From the NCBI RefSeq assembly GCF_002251085.2, contig NZ_NOJZ02000007.1, positions 1 to 64,000 on the forward strand: a DNA stretch of 64,000 nucleotides, in the 5' to 3' direction. Below, piece after piece: positions 1 through 8,792 of this stretch. The DNA is from Romboutsia maritimum. GTDB lineage: Bacteria; Bacillota; Clostridia; Peptostreptococcales; Peptostreptococcaceae. Made by a program: the position numbers and the translations under genes. The notes beneath the pieces are model-generated. The model was given only the letters and a program-made list of their open reading frames with translations. It was not told where the DNA came from and did no database searches. Each line of letters opens with the position of its first letter. The stretch's first letter is position 1.

Positions 1-34
1 GTGGTTTAATTTCACTTGTTACTCTTATTCCCAT
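1..34 (-). CDS. Start of an unidentified leftward gene, cut by the window edge
   Basis: Only eleven codons are inside the window, reading MGIRVTSEIKP on the minus strand. The start is supported by a GGAGAGG ribosome binding site about nine bases upstream of the ATG. The fragment is too short to assign to a family. The MerR-type promoter at 442-472 points in this direction and could drive it, although about 400 untranslated bases lie between. Confidence 0.45.
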   Translation of the reverse strand, partial: MGIRVTSEIKP

Positions 35-441
35 AGCTATTACCTCTCCATCATTTAATTTTGTCTAATTTTTGAACAATTCGTTCTTTTGTAAGAATGT
101 TCTAAAGAAATTAATATATTTTTAAAACTTTACAATTAAAAGTATTGATTTTACAATATACATCTACCTATAAAATATGTCCTTTATTAAGTAGAATTCA
201 AAGTAACTTATCAAATATAAACTATAAAGTTATTAAAAGCTAAACTACATTTAATATCAAAAATATTATTTTTAGTTGCCTGAACTATTATGATTAGATG
301 GCCTCATTATATATAAATATAAAGGTATAATATCTAATAGTTCTTACTTATTTCTTCAGCCATCGGGCATGTTTTGTTGTGATAAAAAAACGTTTTATTT
401 TTTTCCTTGAGTTGTCATTTCCTAACTTATTGCCTAAGAAC
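35..441. other. Gene-free AT-rich stretch between promoter and first gene
   Basis: No open reading frame with a ribosome binding site is visible. The stretch holds A/T runs around an ACGTTT core near 385-398 that are matched in inverted orientation near 474-490, so a long AT-rich stem enclosing the promoter region could form. I considered a riboswitch here, but no class consensus could be matched. Otherwise nothing recognisable is seen. Confidence 0.3.
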
Positions 442-472
442 ATTCTACAATGTTACCCTAGGTAAGGGTCAA
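442..472 (-). promoter_or_regulatory. MerR-type promoter with 19-base spacer and dyad
   Basis: On the minus strand a TTGACC -35 box (467-472) and a TAGAAT -10 box (442-447) are separated by 19 bases. The spacer carries a dyad with arms related to GTTACCC and GGGTCAAC. An over-long 19-base spacer filled by a dyad is the hallmark of promoters activated by MerR-family regulators such as BmrR. No MerR gene lies in the window, so the regulator and target are outside it or unidentified. Confidence 0.45.
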
Positions 473-674
473 CAATAAAAAACGTTTTTTTGAGTATAAG
501 TTTTTTATTTATCAAAGTTAAAAAATCATTATAATACATATACATTTCTCGACTAAAATTTCATATTTAGTACTTCTTTCAACAGATATTTCATATTAAT
601 TTGTATCTTATTATAACTTTTTTATTTTTCTTTAAAATTTGTATTTTCTAATTATTCAAATTTGTTTCTTGTTT

Positions 675-718
675 TAAAAAAAATAAAGATAATTGTTTAA
701 AACAATTATCTTTATTTT
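675..718 (-). terminator. Terminator of the BceAB-like/TraX-remnant transcript
   Basis: A perfect 18-base-pair stem (680-697 with 701-718) with a three-base loop is followed on the minus strand by a T-rich run. It lies just below the TraX remnant and the ABC permease gene and should end their transcript. Confidence 0.8.
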
Positions 719-759
719 CTATTATAATAATACTATTTTTCTTTTTTTGTTACATTTTT

Positions 760-930
760 TTACTTTAATAAAAATTCTAATAATGCTAAAATCCATAAAT
801 GTAATGGATAGAATACATGAAATAAATATTTAGAGAATTTATTATTCAACCCTCTTTCTCCATTATATGCTAATATAAACAGTATTACTGATATTGGTAA
901 CAGAGCATCTTTTAATCTAATACCATATCT
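760..930 (-). pseudogene. 3' remnant of a TraX-family (acetyltransferase-like) membrane protein gene
   Basis: An open frame without a start codon reads about 56 residues to a stop at 760-762. It includes LAYNGERG and KYLFHVFYPLHLWIL, which resemble the conserved C-terminal end of TraX-family membrane proteins (YNGxRG, then KYxFYxFYPxHL). The frame is closed upstream by a stop at 931-933 and overlaps the last codons of the ABC permease in another frame. Everything upstream of the final helix is missing. I infer a traX-like gene whose 5' part was lost when the transporter module became its neighbour. The sequence directly shows a headless but well-preserved reading frame. No ribosome binding site or start is seen, so a functional product is unlikely. 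Confidence 0.6.
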
Positions 931-2837
931 TTAGCATATTTAAGTGTTATAAAATAATACATAAAATATCCTGTGTAATAAATTGCTAAAGTTACAATAA
1001 CTGGCACAACTATAGATCTAGGCATAAGCTTTTGTAAAAGTGCCATAGCAAATAAATTATGCATAGTTCCAACAATCAAAGGAAGCAAGAAAACTATCTT
1101 TAATTGCTTTGATAACATCCTTTCTATATCTTTATTGTTTGCACCTAATTTTTTAATCATTATATATCTGTCTTTATCATCATAAATACTAGATAATTGT
1201 TTAAATAAAATTATACTTCCTGTACATAATAAAAATACAGCTGATAAAAATACACCTATAAATAACATTAATCCATTCATTTCTATTAAACTTCTATATG
1301 ATGCTATTTGTGATGTAAAATTAAATGGATAATTAAACTTCATATTATCATTGACCACTTTTTCTATTTCTAAAGACATTTTTAATAATTCTTTTCCTTG
1401 AGAAACATCTATTACTCTTAATTTAACTAAATTATCTTTTTTCTTTAATAAGTCAAATACATTATCTTTTACTACAACTAAGTCAAAGGTTGACTGTTCA
1501 TTTAACTGTAAATGATTTATATCTTCTTCTACTTTAAATGTTTTTTTATCATCTTTAATGTTTAATTTTGTATTAGCTATACTTTTAATAAAACTTCTAC
1601 TATATTCATCTGAAACAAAATGAATATTTTCATCTGAACTTAAATCATTATACTCTTCACCTTTATATTTTCTTAAAGATTTAAAATCACTTTCTCTTAT
1701 TATATTTATAGATGCCTCTCTATTTTCCTTAAATCCATCTTTTTTATATTTATAAACTATATCATAATTTACATCTCTTTTTAATAACTCTATTACTTTA
1801 TCATACTTAACTTTATTAGATTTATAATATTTGTTAAGTATATTATCTACTTTTTTATTAACAGCTTCATTCTCTGCATTTATTGTAAAACTATATTTGT
1901 AATTTTCTTGTATATTTCTATTTATGTCATAATAAAATGAAATTGTAAATCCAAGTATAGTTGCACTTGTTGCTATAAGTATTGCTATTGTAGCAAGTAT
2001 CTTTGAATTACTTTTTATTTTATAACTTAACTCTGAAAATGCTATTAAGTTTCTTCCTTTATAATATAAACTTTTTTTATTTTTAACTAAATTTAATATT
2101 AACGATACTGCTGATGAAAAGAATAAAAATGTTCCAGGAACTATTGTAACTAAAATTACTGGAGCAAATGAAATTTCTTTAATTATAAAGTCACTGTTTG
2201 CTATAGCATACGATAAAACAATCAATGCTATTCCTAGAACTCCTTTTATTTTTACAAATTTATTTTTACTTTGTTTCTCTGATTGCTTCTTAAATAAATC
2301 TATAAGTTTTTTATTTTTTATAACTAATATATTTCTAACACCTATAATTATAAATATTGCAATAAATACTATAATTGTTTGAATTAAAGCCTTTACACTT
2401 AAATTCATTTTTACTATAACAGATACTCCCATGATTTTTATAAGCATCATAGTCATAAGCTTTGAAAATAAAAACCCTAAAATAATTCCTATAATTATTG
2501 CTCCTATTCCCATTAAAAATGTTTCATATAAAAATATTTTTCCTATTTGATTTTTTCTCATTCCTAACATAGAATAAGTTCCTATTTCTTGTTTTCTTCT
2601 ATTTAAGAAAAATCCATTTGAATAGTATATAAATAAGAAAGAAAATAGTGCTATAACGCTTGAAGCTGCATTTATACTTGTTCTTGATTTATCACCAAGT
2701 ATAGATAATGCTTCATTATACTGTATCGATTTAAAGCTAAAAAATATAAATACACTAAATATTATAGATACAAAATACATAATATAATTTGAAAAACTAT
2801 TTTTAACATTTTTTAGGGATATATTAAATAAGTTCAT
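912..2837 (-). CDS. BceB-like ABC transporter permease (FtsX-type), antimicrobial peptide resistance
   Basis: This 641-residue membrane protein has the BceB layout: an N-terminal helix, two FtsX-type four-helix blocks, and a large extracellular domain of about 200 residues (roughly 310-510) between the seventh and eighth helices. In this family the permease, with its ATPase, recognises peptide antibiotics such as bacitracin or lantibiotics. It removes them from their lipid target and signals to a partner kinase. The gene overlaps the end of the ATPase gene by 14 bases, so translation is coupled. The divergent two-component genes at 3794-5488 complete the classic Bce module. The permease and ATPase genes face away from the regulator, which suggests control from the shared intergenic region. 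The actual substrate cannot be read from the sequence. Confidence 0.85.
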   Translation of the reverse strand: MNLFNISLKNVKNSFSNYIMYFVSIIFSVFIFFSFKSIQYNEALSILGDKSRTSINAASSVIALFSFLFIYYSNGFFLNRRKQEIGTYSMLGMRKNQIGKIFLYETFLMGIGAIIIGIILGFLFSKLMTMMLIKIMGVSVIVKMNLSVKALIQTIIVFIAIFIIIGVRNILVIKNKKLIDLFKKQSEKQSKNKFVKIKGVLGIALIVLSYAIANSDFIIKEISFAPVILVTIVPGTFLFFSSAVSLILNLVKNKKSLYYKGRNLIAFSELSYKIKSNSKILATIAILIATSATILGFTISFYYDINRNIQENYKYSFTINAENEAVNKKVDNILNKYYKSNKVKYDKVIELLKRDVNYDIVYKYKKDGFKENREASINIIRESDFKSLRKYKGEEYNDLSSDENIHFVSDEYSRSFIKSIANTKLNIKDDKKTFKVEEDINHLQLNEQSTFDLVVVKDNVFDLLKKKDNLVKLRVIDVSQGKELLKMSLEIEKVVNDNMKFNYPFNFTSQIASYRSLIEMNGLMLFIGVFLSAVFLLCTGSIILFKQLSSIYDDKDRYIMIKKLGANNKDIERMLSKQLKIVFLLPLIVGTMHNLFAMALLQKLMPRSIVVPVIVTLAIYYTGYFMYYFITLKYAKDMVLD

Positions 2838-3591
2838 TTTTATCTACCCCTCCCAATAAAGCTACTGTATCTAGTATCTTATGATAAAACTCTTTAGTGC
2901 TGTCTCCTTTAACAAGTTCCGTAAAAATTATTCCATCCTTTATAAATAATATCCGATTACAATAACTAGCACTCATAGCATCATGAGTTACCATAAGTAT
3001 TGTAGATTCATCTTCTTTATTTAATTTTGAAAAAGAATCTAACAAACTTCTTGCAGATTTAGAATCTAATGCTCCTGTTGGTTCATCTGCTAGTATTAAA
3101 GCTGGTTTAGTAATTATAGCTCTACAAACTGCTCCTCTTTGCTTTTGACCTCCAGATATTTCATAAGGATATTTATTCAAAATAGATTCTATATCTAGAG
3201 ATTTTGCAACCTCTTGTATTCTACTTTCTATAACAGATACCTTTTCATTTTTTAACGAAAGAGGTAACATTATATTTTCTTTTACAGTAAGTGTTTCTAA
3301 TAAATTAGAATCTTGAAATACAAATCCTAAATTATCACGTCTAAAATCAGCTATTTGATTTTGATTCATTTTACTTATATCATTATTATTTATATATACT
3401 TTACCTGAACTTTGATTATCTATAGTCGATATTATATTAAGTAAAGTTGATTTTCCTGCACCTGACGAACCCATTATTCCTACAAATTCACCTTTATTAA
3501 TTTTAAAGCTTACTCCTTTTAGTGCCTCATATCTTGCACCTCTCTTTCCATATTCTTTTTTTATATTTTCTACTATTAATATATCTTTCAT
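2824..3591 (-). CDS. BceA-like ABC transporter ATPase
   Basis: A 255-residue ATPase of the MacB/BceA/LolD group. Walker A is at residues 41-49 (GSSGAGKST), the ABC signature at 145-152 (ISGGQKQR) and Walker B at 164-170 ending in DE, followed by the typical PTGALD. It powers the adjoining permease in the membrane. A clear AGGAAAA-type ribosome binding site precedes the ATG. The next gene starts inside its 3' end. Its promoter must lie in the 200-base gap shared with the divergent response regulator. The position beside a Bce-type kinase supports a peptide-antibiotic role rather than lipoprotein export. Confidence 0.87.
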   Translation of the reverse strand: MKDILIVENIKKEYGKRGARYEALKGVSFKINKGEFVGIMGSSGAGKSTLLNIISTIDNQSSGKVYINNNDISKMNQNQIADFRRDNLGFVFQDSNLLETLTVKENIMLPLSLKNEKVSVIESRIQEVAKSLDIESILNKYPYEISGGQKQRGAVCRAIITKPALILADEPTGALDSKSARSLLDSFSKLNKEDESTILMVTHDAMSASYCNRILFIKDGIIFTELVKGDSTKEFYHKILDTVALLGGVDKNELI

Positions 3592-3615
3592 AATTTTCCT
3601 CCTAAAAGTAATTCT

Positions 3616-3685
3616 ATGGTTATTATATATCGATGATTATTTTATAACCATTTATTTATATTAATAAAATGTTACATTTCTGTAA
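3616..3685. promoter_or_regulatory. Divergent regulatory region with two inverted repeats
   Basis: The gap between the ABC pair and the two-component genes holds two dyads. One has arms ATGGTTAT (3616-3623) and ATAACCAT (3644-3651). The other is TTACA-TTTC-TGTAA (3672-3685). BceR-type regulators bind inverted repeats with a short AT-rich centre, so the second is the better candidate for autoregulation and for induction of the transporter. This assignment is an inference from spacing and context. Confidence 0.4.
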
Positions 3686-3793
3686 GTATTCATTATATTT
3701 CTTCATTTTTTATTAAAATTTGTTTAAAATATAATTATATATAAAATTTCTATATAATTTTTTATTATATATAATTTCACTGGGAGGAAAATT

Positions 3794-4468
3794 ATGTTTA
3801 AAATAATGATTATTGAAGATGATATTGCTTTAAAAAATCAAATAGGAGAAGGGTTATCTCGTTGGGGACATACTATACATAAAATAAATGATTTAGAAAA
3901 AATCATAGAAGAATTTAAATCTTTTGAGCCCCAATTAGTTTTACTTGATATAAATCTTCCTTTTTATGACGGATTTCATTGGTGTAATGAAATTAGAAAA
4001 ATATCTAAGGTTCCTATAATTTTTATATCATCTAGAAATTCAAACATGGATGTTATAATGGGGGTTAATTTGGGTGCTGACGATTATATCCAAAAACCTT
4101 TTTCAATAGACGTTTTAGTAGCTAAAGTTAATGCACTTTTGAGAAGAACTTATAACTTTGTTGATAATTCTTCTGATAAAATAGTTCATAATGGAGTTAC
4201 TTTAGACTTATCTACTGCTGTTGTAAGTTATGATAATAATTCTATTGAACTTACAAAAAATGAATTAAAAATACTTCACGAACTTATGAAAAATAAAAGT
4301 CAAATAGTAAGTAGGGATAAACTCATGAAAAAATTATGGGATAGTGATTGGTTTGTAGATGATAACACCTTAACTGTAAATATAAATAGAATACGCTCTA
4401 AGTTAAAGGAGATAGACTTAGACAATTTTATTGAAACTAAGAGAGGATTAGGCTACATAATACTGTAG
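3794..4468 (+). CDS. OmpR-family response regulator (BceR-like)
   Basis: A 224-residue regulator with a receiver domain (residues 1-115) and a winged-helix DNA-binding domain (about 130-224). Expected receiver residues are present: acidic pair near 9-10, phosphoacceptor Asp52 in VLLDINLP, Ser/Thr near 80, and Lys101 in the KPF motif. It starts behind a strong GGGAGG site. Its kinase gene follows after 15 bases. Location beside BceAB-like genes indicates that it switches on the transporter when peptide antibiotics are sensed. It may also act on the MacAB-like exporter downstream. Confidence 0.88.
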   Translation: MFKIMIIEDDIALKNQIGEGLSRWGHTIHKINDLEKIIEEFKSFEPQLVLLDINLPFYDGFHWCNEIRKISKVPIIFISSRNSNMDVIMGVNLGADDYIQKPFSIDVLVAKVNALLRRTYNFVDNSSDKIVHNGVTLDLSTAVVSYDNNSIELTKNELKILHELMKNKSQIVSRDKLMKKLWDSDWFVDDNTLTVNINRIRSKLKEIDLDNFIETKRGLGYIIL

Positions 4469-4483
4469 ACTACTATATCAATT

Positions 4484-5488
4484 ATGAAATTTAAAGATTT
4501 TTTAAAAGACCAATTAGGACTATTAGTTTTTGATTTAACCTTTTTATTTGTTACTATATCAATTATTGTTCTTTCACCAATTAATGAGCCATTATTTGAT
4601 ATTATATTTTATATAACATTATTAAATTTAACTTTATTATTAATCTATATTTTTATAAGTTATTTTAGAAAATTAAAGTTTTTTAATCTACTAGATAATG
4701 GATTAATCTCAAGTAACCTCAATAACCTTAGTTTACTTAAAAATACTAATGAAGAAAATTTATATCTAAGTATTATAAAGAATTATCAAAATCAATATGA
4801 AACTATGGCAAATGAAAATTTTAATAAATTTGAAGAAAACACAGAAATAATGAGTATGTGGGTTCACGATATAAAAATGCCCATATCTATAATAAAACTT
4901 ATAATTGAACAAAATCAAAGTTCTTATTGTGAAAAAGTTTTAGATGAAGTTGATAATGAAGTTATGAGAATAGAAAATGCAGTTGAAAGAGTTCTTTATT
5001 TATCACGTTTAGAAGATTTCCATAAAGATTTTTTAGTTCAAGAAGTAAATCTTGAAAAAACTGTAAGAGAAGTAATTCGAAAATATTCAAAATATTTCAT
5101 AGCAAAAAAAATCAAGTTAGAGTTATCTAATTTAAACTATATAGTTCTTTCAGATAAAAAATGGTTATTATTTATATTTGACCAATTAATAAATAACTCT
5201 TTAAAGTACTTAAATACTCAAGGTAATATATCTATAATTGGAGAAAATTCTAAAGGATATATTTCAATTAAAATAAAAGATACTGGTTGTGGTATAAAAA
5301 CAGAAGATTTAAATAGAATCTTTAACAAAGGGTTTACTGGAAACAATGGAAGAAATAATTCTAAATCTACAGGACTAGGCCTTTATCTTGTAAAAGAATT
5401 ATGTAATAAGTTAGATCATCGTATTTCAGTAAATTCAATTTATAACGAATTCACTGAATTTACTATAAATTTAAAGCAAAATATATAA
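4484..5488 (+). CDS. Intramembrane-sensing histidine kinase (BceS-like)
   Basis: This 334-residue kinase has only two transmembrane helices (about 13-30 and 37-60) with almost no loop between them, which is the BceS architecture. Such kinases do not sense the drug themselves but are driven by the BceAB transporter. The phosphoacceptor His near residue 127 lies in WVHDIKMP. The ATPase domain shows the N box (NNSLKY), the DTGCGI G1 box and GLGLYLVK near the end. The gene directly follows the response regulator. No terminator is evident after it, so transcription may continue into the exporter genes. Confidence 0.87.
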   Translation: MKFKDFLKDQLGLLVFDLTFLFVTISIIVLSPINEPLFDIIFYITLLNLTLLLIYIFISYFRKLKFFNLLDNGLISSNLNNLSLLKNTNEENLYLSIIKNYQNQYETMANENFNKFEENTEIMSMWVHDIKMPISIIKLIIEQNQSSYCEKVLDEVDNEVMRIENAVERVLYLSRLEDFHKDFLVQEVNLEKTVREVIRKYSKYFIAKKIKLELSNLNYIVLSDKKWLLFIFDQLINNSLKYLNTQGNISIIGENSKGYISIKIKDTGCGIKTEDLNRIFNKGFTGNNGRNNSKSTGLGLYLVKELCNKLDHRISVNSIYNEFTEFTINLKQNI

Positions 5489-5569
5489 TACAAGATATTC
5501 GTTAAATCCTTAATTTTTTATAAATTTTTATTTATTTAGTTACAATTTTGACTTAATTTTTCATTTCCT

Positions 5570-5599
5570 TTGACTTATATATTAGTATAACATTATAAT
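5570..5599 (+). promoter_or_regulatory. Promoter of the MacAB-like exporter operon
   Basis: TTGACT (5570-5575) and a perfect TATAAT (5594-5599) are separated by 18 bases, about 40 bases upstream of the adaptor gene. The sequence TTTGACTTA is repeated about 22 bases upstream, on the same strand. That arrangement could serve as a direct-repeat response-regulator site. Confidence 0.6.
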
Positions 5600-5639
5600 T
5601 TTACTATATGAATTATCTTATATACATAAGGAGGAATAT

Positions 5640-6710
5640 ATGTCTTTTTTTGAAAAATTAAATAAAAAAGTTAAAATAGGTATTTGTATAGGAATTGTTG
5701 TTTGTCTAGGATCTGGTGTATTCGTTTGGTGGAAAATAAAAAATCCTAACAATTCTGCCAAAGATCAAGCAGAAAACCAAATAGAAACATATACAATAGC
5801 GGACAATGAAAAAATATTTGTAAACGGAACTATAGTTCCTAAAGAATCAAAAGATTTTAATATATCTGCTGATAATGAAATTGATAAAATAAAAGTAGAA
5901 AATGGAAAATCCGTAAAAAAAGGTGATCTTCTTTTTACTTGCAAAAACAATGCTTCTATAAGCGAAATTGAAAGTTTAAAAGCACAGGTAGATGACTTAA
6001 AAAAACAAAACATCACAAACTCAGAAGGTCAAGCTGATTCATCTGTAACAGTTGAAATAACTAAACTTAACACTCAAATAAGTGTACTTAATAAAAAAGC
6101 TTATACTAGTGTATATGCTCCTTTTTCAGGTAAAGTTTATTTAAATGAGCCTTCTGAAAATGTTGAACAACCTACTTCATTTATGACTCTTCAAAGTAAT
6201 GAGTTTTATATGAAAGGACAAGCTAACGAGCAAGACCTTGCTAAGATGCAAGTAGACCAAACAGTTAAAGTTTTAATATTCTCTACAAATCAAACACTTA
6301 CTGGTAGAATAAGCTTTATCTCTGATAGACCATCTACTCAAGTAAATGATATGAATATAGAACAAGGTTCTTTATCTTATTATGATGTAAACATAGCTTT
6401 TAACGACGAAAATAAATTAGTTAATGGATTCCATGCTCAAGCTTCTCTTGAGATTTCAGGTGGTTATGCTAAAGTACCTTCATCTGCTATTTTAAAATCA
6501 GAAGAAAGTCCTTATGTATTTAAAGATTTAGATGGAATTCTAAAAAAACAAACTGTAGAAATTGAAAGTAAAAATGATGAATATACTGTAATTAAATCTG
6601 GTCTTAGTCCAAATGATATTATTTTAAGATACCCTACTGAAGATATGAAAGAAGGAGATCCTATTTATCCTGATAGTTCTATAAACTCAGAGGAAGGTAC
6701 GGTAAACTAA
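5640..6710 (+). CDS. HlyD/MacA-like adaptor subunit of an ABC exporter
   Basis: A 356-residue protein with an N-terminal membrane anchor (about 11-31), a lipoyl-like hairpin (about 55-100), a short coiled-coil, and beta-barrel domains to the C-terminus. It is the membrane-fusion type subunit that works with MacB-like permeases; in Gram-positives it lies outside the membrane. The gene has its own AAGGAGG site and promoter and is followed after one base by the ATPase gene. The adaptor-ATPase-permease order is typical of peptide or antibiotic exporters in Firmicutes. Confidence 0.82.
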   Translation: MSFFEKLNKKVKIGICIGIVVCLGSGVFVWWKIKNPNNSAKDQAENQIETYTIADNEKIFVNGTIVPKESKDFNISADNEIDKIKVENGKSVKKGDLLFTCKNNASISEIESLKAQVDDLKKQNITNSEGQADSSVTVEITKLNTQISVLNKKAYTSVYAPFSGKVYLNEPSENVEQPTSFMTLQSNEFYMKGQANEQDLAKMQVDQTVKVLIFSTNQTLTGRISFISDRPSTQVNDMNIEQGSLSYYDVNIAFNDENKLVNGFHAQASLEISGGYAKVPSSAILKSEESPYVFKDLDGILKKQTVEIESKNDEYTVIKSGLSPNDIILRYPTEDMKEGDPIYPDSSINSEEGTVN

Positions 6711-6711
6711 T

Positions 6712-7395
6712 TTGAGTTCATTGATAAAACTAGAAAAAATTCAAAAATATTATAAAGTAGGGAAAGATAAATTACACGTTTTAAAATCATTAAACTTAGA
6801 TATTGAAACAGGAGAATTTGTTATGATAATGGGTAAATCTGGTAGTGGTAAAACTACTCTACTTAATATCCTAGGATTTCTTGATAAATTTGATAATGGT
6901 AAATATATTTTTAGCGGACAAAATGTTACTAATTTAAATGAAAACCAACGTTCTACTTTTAGAAATAAAAATATTGGCTTTGTATTTCAACAATTTAACT
7001 TGATAGAAACATTGAATATCTATAAAAACGTTGAATTGCCTTTAATATATGGTTCAAAAATGAAAAAAGATGAAATGGAAAAAATAGTTTATGAAAAATT
7101 AAATGCCGTAGGTCTTAAAGATAAAAGTAAACAATTCCCGCTTCAATTATCTGGAGGTCAACAACAACGTATTGCTATTGCTAGGGCTTTAGTTAATAAT
7201 CCTCAAATAATATTTGCTGATGAACCTACAGGTGCTTTAGATAGTGAAACTAGCGAAGAAATTATGACGCTTTTAAAGGAACTTCATAATGAAGGTAAAA
7301 CTATCATAATGGTTACTCATGACCAAGACCTAGTTAAATATGCTACTAAAGTTGTAAAACTTAAAGATGGTGTGTTTACTGAGGAGGGGTATTGA
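6712..7395 (+). CDS. MacB-type ABC exporter ATPase
   Basis: A 227-residue ATPase with Walker A at residues 41-49 (GKSGSGKTT), the signature LSGGQQQR, and Walker B ending FADEPTGALD. It starts with TTG immediately after the adaptor stop codon, and its last codons overlap the permease start by four bases. The three genes therefore form one translationally coupled operon. The enzyme hydrolyses ATP on the inner face of the membrane to drive the exporter encoded on either side of it. Confidence 0.87.
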   Translation: MSSLIKLEKIQKYYKVGKDKLHVLKSLNLDIETGEFVMIMGKSGSGKTTLLNILGFLDKFDNGKYIFSGQNVTNLNENQRSTFRNKNIGFVFQQFNLIETLNIYKNVELPLIYGSKMKKDEMEKIVYEKLNAVGLKDKSKQFPLQLSGGQQQRIAIARALVNNPQIIFADEPTGALDSETSEEIMTLLKELHNEGKTIIMVTHDQDLVKYATKVVKLKDGVFTEEGY

Positions 7396-8639
7396 TGAGA
7401 TTAATAAAAAGTGCTATATCTAATTTAAGAGGACATAAGCTTCGTGTATTTATGGCTTTACTTTGGATTATAATTGGTATAACTTCAGTCATAATTGTAA
7501 GTTCTATTGGAAATGGTCTAGAGGCTCAAGTCCAAAAATCAGTAAGTAAAGTAAGCAATAATAAAATCAAAATAAAGTTTGAACCAAATAATTATAGCAT
7601 GCAAAGCATGAGTGCATTTTTAAAACCTTTTACAAATCAAGATATTGAAACATTATCTTTTATTGAAGGTGTTGATAGAATAGCTCCAAGCAAAGAAGAT
7701 TTTGATATGGGTTCAACTCAATTTGCTAGTGCTATGTTTGATAAGAAGACTTCTGATATAGAAATTTCACCTTTAAAGAAAGATTCTACTGTCAAAGCTA
7801 TGTATGGCAGAAACTTTACTCTTGATGATGAAAATAGAAGAGTTGTAATGATTACTATTCAAAATGCTACAGACCTTTTTGATTCTCCTGAAAATTCATT
7901 AGGTAAAGGTATCACTATTAATAATAATATCTATGAAGTAATAGGTGTAGTTGATGAATCTTCAATTAGCACAGATTCTCAAAATGAAGACCCTATGTCT
8001 ACTGAGGGTGGATATGCAACTGCTTATATTCCTAAAAAAGCTTTTGATGATTTAATGACTCATTTTGCCTATACTCCTGAAGTATTAAGTTTAGATTTAG
8101 TATGTTCTAAGGGATATGATGTATTTGATGTAGCAAATACTGTTATAAGTAAATTATATGAGCTTCATCCAGGTATAGACGGAACATATATGACAGAAGA
8201 TCCTTCTGAACAAGCAGCTCAGCAAGAAGCTGAACTTCAATCTCTTACTTACAATGTAAATAGATTCATACCTATAATTACATTTGTATCACTATTTGTC
8301 GGTGGAATAGGTGTAATGAACATAATGTATGTATCTGTTATGGAAAGACAAAGAGAAATTGGTATAAGACGTGCAATTGGTGCTAAGCCAAGAACTATAT
8401 TGTTTCAATTTTTAGTTGAATCAACATTTATAACAATTTTAGGAGGTATTTTAGGAATTTTAATTGGATTTATTTCTACTAAATATGTTTCTAATTATCT
8501 TCCATTTAAAGCTATTCCTAATTTAAAAAGTTTTGTATTTGCTAGTATTACTACTATTTTAGTAGGTATTATATTTGGTATAGTTCCAGCATTTAAAGCT
8601 TCCAGATTAGATCCTATTAAAGCTATTTATAAACAGTAA
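7392..8639 (+). CDS. MacB/FtsX-type ABC exporter permease
   Basis: A 415-residue permease with the four-helix MacB pattern: one helix near the N-terminus (about 17-37), a MacB core extracellular domain (about 40-280) and three helices in the C-terminal FtsX domain ending PAFKASRLDPIKAIYKQ. It contains the conserved ERQREIGIRRAIGA segment. The gene overlaps the ATPase by four bases. With the adaptor and ATPase it should form a tripartite exporter. The immediate neighbourhood of a BceRS system suggests host peptides, bacteriocins or antibiotics as substrates. Confidence 0.86.
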   Translation: MMRLIKSAISNLRGHKLRVFMALLWIIIGITSVIIVSSIGNGLEAQVQKSVSKVSNNKIKIKFEPNNYSMQSMSAFLKPFTNQDIETLSFIEGVDRIAPSKEDFDMGSTQFASAMFDKKTSDIEISPLKKDSTVKAMYGRNFTLDDENRRVVMITIQNATDLFDSPENSLGKGITINNNIYEVIGVVDESSISTDSQNEDPMSTEGGYATAYIPKKAFDDLMTHFAYTPEVLSLDLVCSKGYDVFDVANTVISKLYELHPGIDGTYMTEDPSEQAAQQEAELQSLTYNVNRFIPIITFVSLFVGGIGVMNIMYVSVMERQREIGIRRAIGAKPRTILFQFLVESTFITILGGILGILIGFISTKYVSNYLPFKAIPNLKSFVFASITTILVGIIFGIVPAFKASRLDPIKAIYKQ

Positions 8640-8647
8640 CAAAATAT

Positions 8648-8688
8648 AAGTTATCTTCTATAATATAAATTTTAAGAAGGTAACTTTT
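8648..8688 (+). terminator. Terminator of the MacAB-like operon
   Basis: The stem AAGTTATCTTCT (8648-8659) pairs with AGAAGGTAACTT (8675-8686) and is followed by a T run. It lies nine bases after the permease stop. Confidence 0.75.
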
Positions 8689-8739
8689 TAATTTTGATTA
8701 TGTTAATTTTTATAAAATGTTTATAATTTCTTGCTAATA

Positions 8740-8773
8740 AAAAAAGTTATCTTAAATTTAAGATAACTTTTTT
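8740..8773. terminator. Bidirectional palindromic terminator
   Basis: A perfect palindrome of 34 bases with A6 and T6 ends can act on both strands. It closes the leftward rubrerythrin gene and backs up the rightward exporter terminator. Confidence 0.75.
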
Positions 8774-8792
8774 AACTTAATTTATATTAAAT

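Noticed and set aside
360-490. Possible riboswitch, including the c-di-AMP (ydaO) class, in the left-end gap
   Set aside because: Apart from a short AGGTAAGGG stretch no class consensus fits; a MerR-type promoter dyad explains the GC-richer core better.
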